Shown here one piece after another: positions 20,215 through 28,326 of a stretch of DNA of 64,000 nt (positions within the stretch are counted from its first letter, which is position 1; each line of letters opens with the position of its first letter). The stretch spans positions 1 through 64,000 of the forward strand of contig JAJDEW010000151.1 in assembly GCA_029259595.1 (NCBI GenBank). The letters are read 5' to 3'. The notes beneath the pieces are model-generated. The model saw only the letters and a program-made list of their open reading frames with translations, searched no databases and was not told the DNA's origin. The translations under genes and the position numbers were made by a program. The stretch comes from Planctomycetota bacterium (lineage in GTDB: Bacteria > Planctomycetota > UBA1135 > GCA-002686595).

Positions 20215-20251
20215 AAACGGGCCCGCGCTCTCGAAGAGCGCGGGCCCGTTT
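20215..20251. terminator. Bidirectional hairpin terminator between convergent genes
   Basis: A perfect 17-bp inverted repeat (AAACGGGCCCGCGCTCT paired with AGAGCGCGGGCCCGTTT) encloses a 3-nt CGA loop. The AAA/TTT ends give a short U-tract on both strands. It lies 62 nt past the SUMF1-fold stop and 22 nt past the valS stop, so it can serve both transcripts. Confidence 0.85.
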
Positions 20252-20273
20252 GCATGGGGTTGAGGCGTCGCGG

Positions 20274-22952
20274 TCAGCGCAGGCCGGCGAGGTTGCGGGT
20301 CAGCAACTCGGACTCCCGCTTCATGTCGGCGGCGCGTTCGCGTTCGGCCTCGACGACATCCGGCTCGGCTCCTCGCAAGAAGCCGGCATTCGCGAGCTTC
20401 TTCTCGACCGCGACGAGTCCCTTCTCCAGCTTCTCGACCCGACGCTCGAGCGTTTCGGCGAGGGCCTCGAGGTCGACGTCGCCGCCGAGCGGGATGAAGA
20501 CCTCCATCCCCTTGGCGATGCCGACCGCGCTCGAAGCCGGGCGCTCGGCGTTCGCGGTCACATCGAGCGTCTCGAGAAACGCGAGCGCACGAGCCCGTTC
20601 CGCCGAAGCCTCGAGCACGCCCCGCGCCGCGTCGTCGCGGGCGGCGACGATGGCCACGAGCGGCTTCTTGTCTCCCAGGCTGGTCAGGGCACGGATGCTG
20701 CGCACCGCCCCCACGAATTCCTGGAGCACCTCGAAGTCGGCCAGCGCCGCGTCGTCGGCGTGGGCCGCGATCGCGGCCGGCCAGTCCGCGCGGACGAGCA
20801 TGGTCTCCGGCACCGTCCCCAGCGTCTCGTGCAAGGCTCCGAACAGGACCTCGGTCTGGAACGGAACGAACGGATGCAGGAGGCGCAGCATCGCGTCGAG
20901 GACGTGGGCCAAGGTCCCGCGCGCCTCGCGCGCCGAAGCCTCGTCGTCCCCCGTCAGGCGAGACTTGGAAAGCTCGAGGTACCAGTCGCAGAAGTCGTTC
21001 CAGGCGAAGCGGTAGAGCTCGGTCGCGGCGTCGTTGAAGCGGTACTCCTCGATCGCCTTCGTCACCGTGGCACGGGCGGCTTGCGTGCGTGCGAGGATCC
21101 AGCGATCCTCGAGCGACTCCGGCGCGGTCCGCGCGACGTCGACGCGCTCGCCAGCCAGGTTCTGGAAGCAGAAGCGAGCCGCGTTCCACACCTTGTTCGT
21201 GAACCGCCGCCCCATCTCGAAGCGATCCTCCGAGAGCTTCACGTCCTGCCCCTCGCGCGTGAGCAGGATCAGCGAGAACCGCACCGCGTCGGCGCCGTAC
21301 TGCTCGATCATGTCGATCGGGTCGATACCGTTGCCGGCCGACTTGGACATGCGCTTGCCCTTGCCGTCGAGCACGGTCGCGTGCACGTAGCAGGTCGCGA
21401 AGGGACAACGCTTCTCCTCGGGCAGGTGATCGAGCAGCTCGTAGCCCGCCATGACCATGCGCGCGACCCACAGGTAGATGATGTCGCGCGCGGTGGACAG
21501 GAACTGGGTCGGATAGAAGCGCTCGAGATCGGCCGTACGATCGGGCCAGCCCAGGGTCGCGAAGGGCCACAGCCAGGACGAGGCCCACGTGTCGAGCACG
21601 TCCTCGTCCTGCGCGACGATCGGCTTGCCCGTCTCCGGGTGCAAGGAACCGAGCTCGATGTCCTCGATCGAGGCCACCGGAACGCCGTCTTCGTCGTACC
21701 ACACGGGGATGCGGTGTCCCCACCAAAGCTGGCGTGAGATGCACCAGTCGTGCACGTTCTCGAGCCAGTCGAGGTAGACCTTCGTCCAGCGCTCGGGCTT
21801 GAACGCGAGCGAGCCGTTCTTCACCGCCCGGATCGCCGGCTGCGCGAGCGGTTCCATCTTCACGAACCACTGCTCGCTGACGAGCGGCTCGATCGGGGTC
21901 TTCGATCGATCGCTGATCGGGATGTTGTGCGTGTAGTCCTCGATCTTCTCGAGCAGCCCGAGCTCGTCCAGCTCCGCCAGGATCTCCTTGCGCGCGGCCT
22001 CGCGGCTCTTCCCTGCGAAGCGCCCGGCGAGCTCGTTGAGCCGGCCGTCCTTCTCGAGGATGTTCAGCACCGGAAGACCGTGGCGTCGCCCGCGCTCGTA
22101 GTCCGCTTCGTCGTGCCCCGGCGTCAGCTTGACGGCACCCGTACCGAAGGCCGGGTCGACGGAATCGTCGGCGACGATCGGAATCTCCCGATCGACGAAG
22201 GGCAGCAGTACCTTCTCGCCCACGAGCTTGCCGTAGCGTTCGTCCTCCGGATGCACGGCGACGCCGGTGTCGCCCAACATCGTCTCCGGACGGGTCGTCG
22301 CGACGGTCAGGAACGTCCCCTCTTGGCCGATCACGGGATAGCGCAGGTAGTGCAGCTTGCCCTTCGTCGTGGTCATCTCGACCTCGTCGTCGGACACCGC
22401 CGTCTGCAGCTTGCAGTCCCAGTTCACCATCCGCGCGCCGCGGTAGATCAGGCCCTTCTTCCAGAGCCGCACGAAGGACTCGCGCACGGCGCGCGACATG
22501 TGCGGCTCGAGCGTGAAGCGCGTTCGACTCCAGTCGCAGGACGCACCGAGTCGGCGATATTGCTCGAGGATCCGGTTGCCGTGGACCTCCTTCCACTCCC
22601 AGATCTTCTCGACGAAGGCCTCGCGACCGAGATCCGTGCGCTTCACGTTCTCCTCGGCCAGGAGCTTCTTCTCGACGACCGCCTGGGTCGCGATTCCCGC
22701 ATGGTCGGTCCCGGGGAGCCAGAGCGCGTCCTTGCCGCACATCCGCTGGAAACGGATCACGACGTCCTGGAACGTGCCGTTCAACGCGTGCCCCATGTGC
22801 AGCACCCCGGTGACGTTCGGGGGCGGGATCATGATGACGAAGCGCTCCTTGCCGGAGTCTGTCTCGTCGGGCGTGAAGGCACCCGCCGCCATCCAGCGCT
22901 CGTAGACGCTTTTCTCGTGGGCGTGCGGGTCGTAGCGGGATTCGAGGTTCAT
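20274..22952 (-). CDS. valS: Valyl-tRNA synthetase
   Basis: The 892 aa class I synthetase charges tRNA-Val. It has the HIGH-type signature 'PPPNVTGVLHMGHALN' near residue 40, 'PGTDHAGIATQ', the CP1 editing domain region 'VATTRPETMLGDTGVAVHPED' near 230, 'SRQLWWGHRIPVWY' near 410, and the KMSKS motif 'GKRMSKSAGNGIDPIDMIEQ' near 540. The C-terminal coiled coil is recognisable ('LERRVEKLEKGLVAVEKKLA'). The ATG at 22952 (MNLESRYDPHAHE) was chosen because family similarity begins there; an in-frame start 54 nt further upstream adds unrelated residues. Length fits the bacterial enzyme. It is transcribed toward the SUMF1-fold gene and shares its terminator. Confidence 0.96.
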   Translation of the reverse strand: MNLESRYDPHAHEKSVYERWMAAGAFTPDETDSGKERFVIMIPPPNVTGVLHMGHALNGTFQDVVIRFQRMCGKDALWLPGTDHAGIATQAVVEKKLLAEENVKRTDLGREAFVEKIWEWKEVHGNRILEQYRRLGASCDWSRTRFTLEPHMSRAVRESFVRLWKKGLIYRGARMVNWDCKLQTAVSDDEVEMTTTKGKLHYLRYPVIGQEGTFLTVATTRPETMLGDTGVAVHPEDERYGKLVGEKVLLPFVDREIPIVADDSVDPAFGTGAVKLTPGHDEADYERGRRHGLPVLNILEKDGRLNELAGRFAGKSREAARKEILAELDELGLLEKIEDYTHNIPISDRSKTPIEPLVSEQWFVKMEPLAQPAIRAVKNGSLAFKPERWTKVYLDWLENVHDWCISRQLWWGHRIPVWYDEDGVPVASIEDIELGSLHPETGKPIVAQDEDVLDTWASSWLWPFATLGWPDRTADLERFYPTQFLSTARDIIYLWVARMVMAGYELLDHLPEEKRCPFATCYVHATVLDGKGKRMSKSAGNGIDPIDMIEQYGADAVRFSLILLTREGQDVKLSEDRFEMGRRFTNKVWNAARFCFQNLAGERVDVARTAPESLEDRWILARTQAARATVTKAIEEYRFNDAATELYRFAWNDFCDWYLELSKSRLTGDDEASAREARGTLAHVLDAMLRLLHPFVPFQTEVLFGALHETLGTVPETMLVRADWPAAIAAHADDAALADFEVLQEFVGAVRSIRALTSLGDKKPLVAIVAARDDAARGVLEASAERARALAFLETLDVTANAERPASSAVGIAKGMEVFIPLGGDVDLEALAETLERRVEKLEKGLVAVEKKLANAGFLRGAEPDVVEAERERAADMKRESELLTRNLAGLR

Positions 22953-23033
22953 GGAGTTCTCGCGGGCGTGGCGACACACTTCAACCCGGCCCCCTCCGAG
23001 GGTCAAGCGAGCGACGAGCGTGGCTCGCCGGTT

Positions 23034-23951
23034 TCAGGCCTCGCCGCGCGGCAGGAGCGCGACCCGCGGCGCGAGCAGCTCGGTCCTCAGCCAACCGCGC
23101 GCCCGCGTGCTGTCGAGGCTCACGTCGGCGGGACGTTGGTCCGCCAAGCCGGCCTCGGCGCGCCAGGACTTCGCGAGCGCGGCGCGCGCGTCCTCTTCGT
23201 CGACACCACGTGCGCGCAGGACCTCGAGCCCGAACTCGTAGCGGGACAGGCGCTGGGGTCCCGCCACGTGAACGAATCCGTTGACCAGGAGCTCCTCGAG
23301 CTCCATGACCGCCGCAGCCGCGTTCTCTGCGTCGATCGGAGTCCGCCACTCGTCCTCGAAGAGCCGCGGCTGCCGCCCCGCTCGGAGCGTTTCGAGGATC
23401 GCGTCCGAAGCCCCGAGACCTCGCCCGCCCGAGTCGCCGAAGAGCAGGGGCAAGCGCACCACGAGCGCCCGCGACCAGGTCGCGAGCACGTTCGCCTCAC
23501 CCTGCGCCTTGGTGCGCCCGTAGACGTGCAAGGGAGCCGGCGGATCGTCCTCCTGGAAGCGCGCCTGCCTGGGCAACCGCCCTCCGAACACGAGATCGGT
23601 CGAGAGGTAGACGAGGTGCGCTTCGTTCGTGCTGCACCAACGGGCCACGGCCAGGGGAAGGTCGGCGTTGACGGCCTGAGCACGCTCGGGCTCGCGTTCG
23701 CAATCGGCCACGCGCGAGAGAGCTGCGCTGAGGACGACGCGGCGAGGTCGCAGAACGTCGAGAGTCCGCTCGATCCGGTCGGTGAGATCGACCTCGATCG
23801 CTTCCACGCGACCCGGTTCCTCGTGAAAGACGGGAACGGGGTCTTTCGTGCGCGCCACGGCGACCACGCGATGGGGTGTGCGTCGCACCGCGGCCGCCAC
23901 CAAGTGGGGACCGAGAAAGCCGTGTGAACCGAGAATCGCGAGGGTCTCCAT
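23034..23951 (-). CDS. SDR-family sugar nucleotide reductase/epimerase (RmlD-like)
   Basis: The 305 aa protein opens with a Rossmann nucleotide-binding motif 'ILGSHGFLGPHLVAAAV' (GxxGxxG type). It also has the sugar-reductase hallmarks 'DCEREPERAQAVNADLPLAVARW' near 83, 'LVYLSTDLVFGG' near 114 and the catalytic 'YGRTKAQGE' (YxxxK) near 144. This pattern is typical of dTDP-4-dehydrorhamnose reductase and related NAD(P)-dependent sugar-nucleotide enzymes. No other rhamnose gene is nearby, so the substrate is uncertain. The gene is transcribed divergently from the lipid kinase with a 71-nt spacer. Confidence 0.75.
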   Translation of the reverse strand: METLAILGSHGFLGPHLVAAAVRRTPHRVVAVARTKDPVPVFHEEPGRVEAIEVDLTDRIERTLDVLRPRRVVLSAALSRVADCEREPERAQAVNADLPLAVARWCSTNEAHLVYLSTDLVFGGRLPRQARFQEDDPPAPLHVYGRTKAQGEANVLATWSRALVVRLPLLFGDSGGRGLGASDAILETLRAGRQPRLFEDEWRTPIDAENAAAAVMELEELLVNGFVHVAGPQRLSRYEFGLEVLRARGVDEEDARAALAKSWRAEAGLADQRPADVSLDSTRARGWLRTELLAPRVALLPRGEA

Positions 23952-24022
23952 GGACCGCGTACCATACCGCCCGCGCTCTTATCCAGGTCTCGTTCGAGGC
24001 CTATGCTGAGCGCCCGCGGTCC

Positions 24023-24940
24023 ATGAGCTCCCTTTCCGAACCCCAGATCAAGGAACGTCCATTCCCGTTCCGCCGCGTCGTCGTCGTGGCGAACCCCGTC
24101 TCCGGAAGGGGGCAGGGCGCGAAGGCCGCGAGCGAGCTGGTCGCCGCACTCGAAGAGCGCGGGGTGCGCGTCGAACTCATCTTGACGTCGCGCCGGGGCG
24201 ATGCGGTCGGCCGTTTGCGCGAGCTCGGGACGGAGTTCGATCTCGCGGTCTCCGTCGGCGGCGACGGGACGCTGCGAGAGGTGCTCGAAGGCCTCGTCGA
24301 TCCCGAGACCCCGGTCGGCATCCTGCCCTTCGGCACCGCCAACGTGCTGGCGATCGAGCTCGGGATCCCGCGCGACGTCCACCACGCGCTCGAGATCCTG
24401 GCGCGGGGCAAGCAACGCTCGATCGACGTCGCGCGAGTGAACGGTCGACTGTCGTTTCTCGTGGTCGGCGTCGGCCTCGACGGCTATGCCGTGCAGGAGG
24501 TCGAGCGTCGACGGCGCGGACCCATCACGAAATGGAGCTACGTCCGGGCCGGCCTCCGCTGCTTGTGGAGCTACCGCGCGCCCGCGCTCGAGGTCGAGCT
24601 GGACGGCGACGGCACGATCGAACGGGCCGGCTTCGTGATCGTGGCGAACACCCGTCAGTACGCGGCCACGCTCAAGCTCGCCCCAGACGCGCGTATCGAC
24701 GACGGGCGCTACGAGGTCTACCTGTTCGAGTCGGGCTCGCTGCACGAGATCTTCCGGGCCTTCCTGCGCGGGCTCTTCCGGCCGCTAACGGGGCCCGGTG
24801 TGCGCATGCGGCGCGCGCGCAAGGTACGGATCAGCTCGAAGACGGAAGTCCCGTACGAGGTCGACGGCGATCACGGCGGTGTGACGCCGGTCGAACTCGA
24901 GCTCCTGCGTCACCCCTACCGGCTGGTCGTACCCGACTGA
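24023..24940 (+). CDS. Diacylglycerol kinase family lipid kinase (YegS/DgkB-like)
   Basis: The 305 aa protein has the DAGK catalytic signature: '[20 protein letters not shown]' near residue 19, '[19 protein letters not shown]' near 74 (the GGDGT ATP-binding loop) and '[18 protein letters not shown]' near 97. The C-terminal half has '[10 protein letters not shown]', '[19 protein letters not shown]' and a closing '[14 protein letters not shown]', as in YegS/BmrU proteins. It would phosphorylate a lipid alcohol such as diacylglycerol or a sphingoid base. The ATG at 24023 is the first in-frame methionine before the family start. Its last 25 nt overlap the end of convergent kdsA. Confidence 0.85.
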   Translation: MSSLSEPQIKERPFPFRRVVVVANPVSGRGQGAKAASELVAALEERGVRVELILTSRRGDAVGRLRELGTEFDLAVSVGGDGTLREVLEGLVDPETPVGILPFGTANVLAIELGIPRDVHHALEILARGKQRSIDVARVNGRLSFLVVGVGLDGYAVQEVERRRRGPITKWSYVRAGLRCLWSYRAPALEVELDGDGTIERAGFVIVANTRQYAATLKLAPDARIDDGRYEVYLFESGSLHEIFRAFLRGLFRPLTGPGVRMRRARKVRISSKTEVPYEVDGDHGGVTPVELELLRHPYRLVVPD

Positions 24941-25755
24941 CGCACGACGCGGTGGATCGCGAGGATCTCGTCCAGGACGCCCGCGAAGGCATCGAGCCGA
25001 ACCATGTTGGGGCCGTCGGACGGAGAGCTGTCCGGGTCCGGATGGACCTCGAAGAAGAGCCCGTCCACGAAGCCCGTCGCCACCGCGGCCCGCGCCAGCG
25101 TGGGAACCAGGCTGCGGTCGCCGCCCGTCGTCCCGTCGCCCGAGCCCGGACGCTGTACGGAGTGAGTCGCGTCGAAGACGACCGGTGCCCCTGACGCGGC
25201 CAGGTCGGGAAGCCCGCCCATGTCCACCACCAGGCGGCCGTACCCGAAAGACGTTCCACGCTCGGTCACGATGCAGTTTTGGTTGCCGCTCTCGCGGCAC
25301 TTCTGCACGGCGTGCTTCATGTCCCAGGGCGCGAGGAACTGACCCTTCTTGATGTTGACCGCGCGACCGGTCTCGGCCGCAGCCTGAAGCAAGTCCGTCT
25401 GCCGACACAGGAAGGCCGGGATCTGCAGCACGTCGACGACCTCGCCCACGCGCGAACATTGTTCCGGCAGGTGCACGTCGGTCAGCACGGGAAGACCGGT
25501 CTCCTCGCGCACCCGCGCGAGCCAGTCGAGCCCCTGTTCGAGCCCCGGCCCGCGTCCCGAGGACAGCGAGGTCCGGTTGGCCTTGTCGAAGCTCGCCTTG
25601 AAGACGAGCGGCACGCCGCGCTCGGCGGCGATCTCCGCCAGCCGACCGGCGATCGACAACGCCAGCTCGGGCGTCTCGAGCACGCACGGCCCGGCCAGGA
25701 GGAAGAGCTCTCCAGCGCCGAGCGTACGGCCGGCGACCTGCACGGATCTCGTCAT
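24916..25755 (-). CDS. kdsA: 3-deoxy-8-phosphooctulonate (KDO-8-P) synthase
   Basis: The 279 aa protein is a DAHP/KDO8P synthase-type aldolase: '[14 protein letters not shown]' at the start, '[19 protein letters not shown]' near 53, 'TDVHLPEQC' near 92, '[13 protein letters not shown]', '[14 protein letters not shown]' near 132, '[15 protein letters not shown]' and '[11 protein letters not shown]' near 200. It condenses PEP with arabinose-5-phosphate for the KDO of lipopolysaccharide inner core, which implies an LPS-type outer membrane. Two in-frame ATGs lie 9 nt apart (25764 and 25755); the downstream one was chosen on family length. The orphan riboswitch transcript starts about 200 nt upstream on the other strand. 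Confidence 0.93.
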   Translation of the reverse strand: MTRSVQVAGRTLGAGELFLLAGPCVLETPELALSIAGRLAEIAAERGVPLVFKASFDKANRTSLSSGRGPGLEQGLDWLARVREETGLPVLTDVHLPEQCSRVGEVVDVLQIPAFLCRQTDLLQAAAETGRAVNIKKGQFLAPWDMKHAVQKCRESGNQNCIVTERGTSFGYGRLVVDMGGLPDLAASGAPVVFDATHSVQRPGSGDGTTGGDRSLVPTLARAAVATGFVDGLFFEVHPDPDSSPSDGPNMVRLDAFAGVLDEILAIHRVVRQSGTTSR

Positions 25756-25978
25756 GGGCGGCATTCTATTCCCGGTGCGCCGCGCGGCCCCGGCCCGACT
25801 CGAATTCCAGCGGTTTTGGCAGGCCTCTGGCACGGATTCGAAGCCTCCGATCGAGCGTCCCAAACACATGCATCGCAACGGCTTGTGTCGAGCCTGGAAA
25901 CGCCTTCCGGGCTGTTTCAGGGGCCCGATTTGCCTTTTGCGAATTCCCAGGTAGTGTTCCGACGCTCCCGACGATGAC

Positions 25979-26057
25979 ACGACAAAGGCAAACCCGCCGC
26001 GAGGCGGGGACGCAAAGCCACGGGCCCCTTGCGGGCAGCCGAGCCGCCGAACGTCGT
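25979..26057 (+). promoter_or_regulatory. GEMM-I cyclic-dinucleotide riboswitch aptamer
   Basis: The sequence matches the GEMM-I core: 'AAAGGCAAACC', a P2 stem CCCGCC/GGCGGG capped by a GCGA (GNRA) tetraloop, 'GACGCAAAGCC' directly after it, a P3 arm starting CACGGG, and the closing 'GCAGCCGAGCCGCCGA'. P1 can form from ACGAC (25979-25983) and GTCGT (26053-26057). Such RNAs sense c-di-GMP; a GEMM-Ib subclass in Geobacter senses 3',3'-cGAMP, and the ligand cannot be settled here by eye. A weak promoter (TTGCCT at 25930, 16-nt spacer, TAGTGT at 25952) would start transcription just upstream. No protein gene follows on this strand before the terminator at 26731. Confidence 0.9.
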
Positions 26058-26769
26058 CGTTCCTCTACCCGGACGTCATCCGAGGGGCACCGGGAACTCG
26101 GTTCTCACTCGAGGGTCCGGGGTGCGAAGCCACCCTTCCATCCCGCCCGACCCCGGGCCATTCGTGGCCCGGGGCCGGACTCTCTCGAGGAGAGCGCGAG
26201 CTCCGAGCGAACGCCACGAGGATGCCGAAGATGACGATCAGGCACAAAAACCCGAGTGTGAGGCGGCAGCACGACCGTGTCTGCGCCTCCCAGGGGTGCT
26301 CCGTCAAGAACGGTGTCGGCGTTCGCCCCTTTCACCTGCCGACCGCCGGAAAAGGGCGTTGTCAGGAATCCCCCTACCGATCGGCAGGGGATTCCGGAAG
26401 GGAGATCGTGAAACGCGCGCTCCATATCCGGATGGAACAGGGGGAGGAAGGAACACCTTCGGACGCTTGGGGAAGCGTCAGGCCTGCCGGCCATCGTGAG
26501 TCGTGGGGACTCCGCGTCGGCGCCGCGAAGGTGACTGCGCGACGGGACGGTTGGGGAACTGCGCCCGTCTCGCTGGAAGGAGGAGATGTGTGCGTGTCTC
26601 GCAGTCGGGGACCTGCGAACGCGCTTTTCCCGCTCTCGCGCTTCTCTTGGGGAAGGGGAGCCACCTGACGGAATCGACTCGACATCGATTCCCGACGCCT
26701 GGGTGCAGATCCGGGCACGAGCGGGAAAACACGGGGGTACGGAGCCGCGCTTCGTGCCCCCGTCCTTTT
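26058..26769 (+). ncRNA. Candidate structured noncoding RNA downstream of the riboswitch, with repeated G-rich loop hairpins
   Basis: About 700 nt between the aptamer and a terminator hold no convincing gene but many hairpins. A 10-bp stem with a TTCG loop lies at 26151-26174, a 9-bp stem at 26365-26395 and an 8-bp stem at 26670-26692. Five hairpins present GGGG(A) in or at the loop: 26462-26479, 26498-26512, 26548-26561 (inside a 10-bp outer stem with one mismatch, 26537-26573), 26599-26618 and 26641-26660. GGA trinucleotides are frequent. GGA in hairpin loops is the hallmark of CsrA/RsmA-sequestering RNAs such as CsrB and RsmZ, which motivates a sponge hypothesis, but the loops here are mostly GGGG closed by T-A pairs and not the ANGGA consensus. 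The exact ends are inferred. Confidence 0.5.
26731..26769. terminator. Bidirectional rho-independent terminator
   Basis: The stem ACGGGGGTAC/GTGCCCCCGT (10 bp with one wobble, 13-nt loop) is followed by CCTTTT on the plus strand. It is preceded by GGGAAAAC (26723-26730), which reads GTTTTCCC on the minus strand. It can end both the riboswitch-led plus transcript and the convergent sigma-factor transcript. Confidence 0.75.
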
Positions 26770-26794
26770 GTCCCGAGCGGATCGGGCCCGCGCG

Positions 26795-27598
26795 CTACTC
26801 CACGCCGGCTCGGAAGCGATCCTTGAGGCGCTCGAGCAGCCGGCCGTGGATCTTGCAGACGCGGGATTCGGAGAGCTTCATCAGATCGCCGATCTCGCGC
26901 ATGGGAAGCTCTTCCCAGTACTTGAGATAGACGATCCGGTACTCCTGCTCGGTCAGCTTGTGGGCCACCAAACGCAGAAGCTCGTCGCGCGTCAGCTTCT
27001 CGCCCGGCAGGTCGGCGTGGCGGTCCTCGACCGCCTCCAGCGTGGCGACATGGTCCTCACCACCGTCGGAAGCTCGCATCGAGCCGGTGGGCGCACCGGG
27101 CAGGCCGGTTCCGAAGATCAGGTGGTATTCGTCGAGCGAGAGCTCGAGCACCTGGGCCACCTCGCTGTCCAGCGGCTCGCGCCCCAGATTCGAGCGCAGG
27201 CCCTCGAGGGTGCGCTTGTGCTGTTCGATGCGCTGGCGCCAGAGGCGCGGCAGCCAGTCCTCGGAGCGCAGCTCGTCCAGGACCGCTCCCCGGATGCGGG
27301 TCTCGCAGTAGGACTCGAAGCGCACGTTGCGGCTCGGATCGAAGCTCTCGATGGCTCCCATCAGGCCGACGTTGGCCGCCGTCGTGAGGTCACCTCGGTC
27401 GACCGTGCGCGGCAGGCGTGCGCCGAAGCGTCGAACCAGTTCGCGAACGAAGAGCTGGTAGGCCTCGACGAGACGGTTGCGCAACTCGTCGCTCGGCGCA
27501 TCCCAGTAGGCTCGCCACAGGTCCCCGGCCTCGATGTCCGGTCTGCGTTTTCGGCGTCGGTCCGGTTCGACGCGTGTGCTCGTTTCCATCGGTTTCAT
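26795..27598 (-). CDS. FliA/WhiG-family alternative sigma factor
   Basis: The 267 aa sigma-70-family protein has region 2 ('LVRRFGARLPRTVDRGDLTTAANVGLMGAIESFDPSRNVRFESYCETRIRGAVLDELR', residues about 55-112), a region 3 helix set and region 4 with the helix-turn-helix 'PMREIGDLMKLSESRVCKIHGRLLERLK' near 228-256. The motif 'RIRGAVLDELR' and the SRVCKIH recognition helix are typical of flagellar sigma-28/WhiG factors. It directs RNA polymerase to a specialised regulon, often motility. No flagellar gene lies in this window. Two starts are possible, ATG 27598 and ATG 27589. The gene converges on the riboswitch-led RNA and shares a terminator with it. Confidence 0.85.
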   Translation of the reverse strand: MKPMETSTRVEPDRRRKRRPDIEAGDLWRAYWDAPSDELRNRLVEAYQLFVRELVRRFGARLPRTVDRGDLTTAANVGLMGAIESFDPSRNVRFESYCETRIRGAVLDELRSEDWLPRLWRQRIEQHKRTLEGLRSNLGREPLDSEVAQVLELSLDEYHLIFGTGLPGAPTGSMRASDGGEDHVATLEAVEDRHADLPGEKLTRDELLRLVAHKLTEQEYRIVYLKYWEELPMREIGDLMKLSESRVCKIHGRLLERLKDRFRAGVE

Positions 27599-27832
27599 CC
27601 CCCATCGAGACGGTCACGAGAATCGAAACTCGTGCTTCGTTCCCCCATCTCGACCCCCTTGCTTTCAAATGCGGCCATCCGATGCAAGCGGGAAGCTCGC
27701 CATCCGCATCCGGGCAGGCCGCCGACCCGGGGAACGTCGAAAGACGAAAGAGCCCGAATTCACGGGCCTCCTGGCGAATGGCGGCCGAGTTCGCAATCCG
27801 AAGGCGGAGAAGGCGAGCCGTTCGCGGCCCGC
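27599..27832. other. Spacer upstream of the sigma-factor gene, no gene seen
   Basis: Together with the adjoining terminator this forms a 302-nt stretch between ybeY and the sigma-factor start. It is locally less GC-rich. Translations in all frames look random. It most likely contains the promoter of the sigma-factor gene, since the ybeY operon has its own terminator at its far end. Confidence 0.4.
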
Positions 27833-27870
27833 GAAAAAAGTCTGCGAAAGCGGGCAAGGGCGACTTTCGC
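27833..27870 (-). terminator. Rho-independent terminator after ybeY
   Basis: Reading the minus strand, GCGAAAG (27870-27864) pairs with CTTTCGC (27850-27844) around a 13-nt loop. It is followed by AGACTTTTTT, a good U-tract. It begins 30 nt past the ybeY stop and closes the purA-uppS-cdsA-phoH-ybeY transcript. Confidence 0.6.
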
Positions 27871-27900
27871 GTCCCTTTGCTCCTGCGCCGACGGTGTCGC

Positions 27901-28326
27901 TCAAAGACCCAGACGCGCGAGCACGGCGGCCTCGGCGGCGCGCATCGCGCGTCGGTCGTCGTCGGAGTGATCATCGAACTCGCAAAGGTGGAGCGCCCCG
28001 TGGACGACGTACAGCAGGAGCTCGCGTTCGAGCGTCTCGCCGCGCTCGGCGGCCTCGGCGCGAGCCCGATCGAGGCTGACGTAGAGCTCACCGGCGGGCC
28101 CCTCCCCCTCCTCCCCGAGGTCGAAGGTGATCACGTCCGTCGGCGTGGGGTCGTCCAGGTAGCGCGCGTGCATCCCGGCCAGGGTCGCGTCGTCGACGAA
28201 GACGATCGAGAGCTCGAGCCCCGGTCGTCGGCCGTGGTCGAGCGCACAGGCCGCGGCCCGCAAGACCGCCTCGTCGGTCACCGGACGCCGACCGTCGCCC
28301 TCGACGTGCCAGGCGACCTCGCTCAT
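27901..28326 (-). CDS. ybeY: Endoribonuclease YbeY (rRNA maturation)
   Basis: The 141 aa protein has the UPF0054 zinc motif 'HGALHLCEFDDH' (HxxxHxxxxxxH form) near residues 109-120. It also has the upstream strand 'ELSIVFVDDATLAGMHARYLDDPTPTDVITF', whose 'TDVITF' is strongly conserved. It acts in 16S rRNA 3'-end processing and ribosome quality control. It is slightly short for the family, missing part of the N-terminus. The ATG overlaps the phoH TGA by 4 nt (ATGA), and phoH-ybeY is a very widespread pairing. It is the last gene of a five-gene minus-strand operon. Confidence 0.93.
   Translation of the reverse strand: MSEVAWHVEGDGRRPVTDEAVLRAAACALDHGRRPGLELSIVFVDDATLAGMHARYLDDPTPTDVITFDLGEEGEGPAGELYVSLDRARAEAAERGETLERELLLYVVHGALHLCEFDDHSDDDRRAMRAAEAAVLARLGL

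Noticed and set aside
26065..26307. Minus-strand TTG-started frame with one hydrophobic stretch
   Set aside because: The hydrophobic segment is followed by Arg/Pro/Gly-rich noise, there is no ribosome-binding site, and it is antisense to the riboswitch-led RNA.
26408..26668. GTG-started 86-codon frame with an AAGGGAG upstream and recurring Trp-Gly
   Set aside because: Third-position GC is only about 60 percent, far below neighbouring genes, and each Trp-Gly coincides with an RNA hairpin loop. Kept as the main alternative to the noncoding RNA reading, not listed as a gene.
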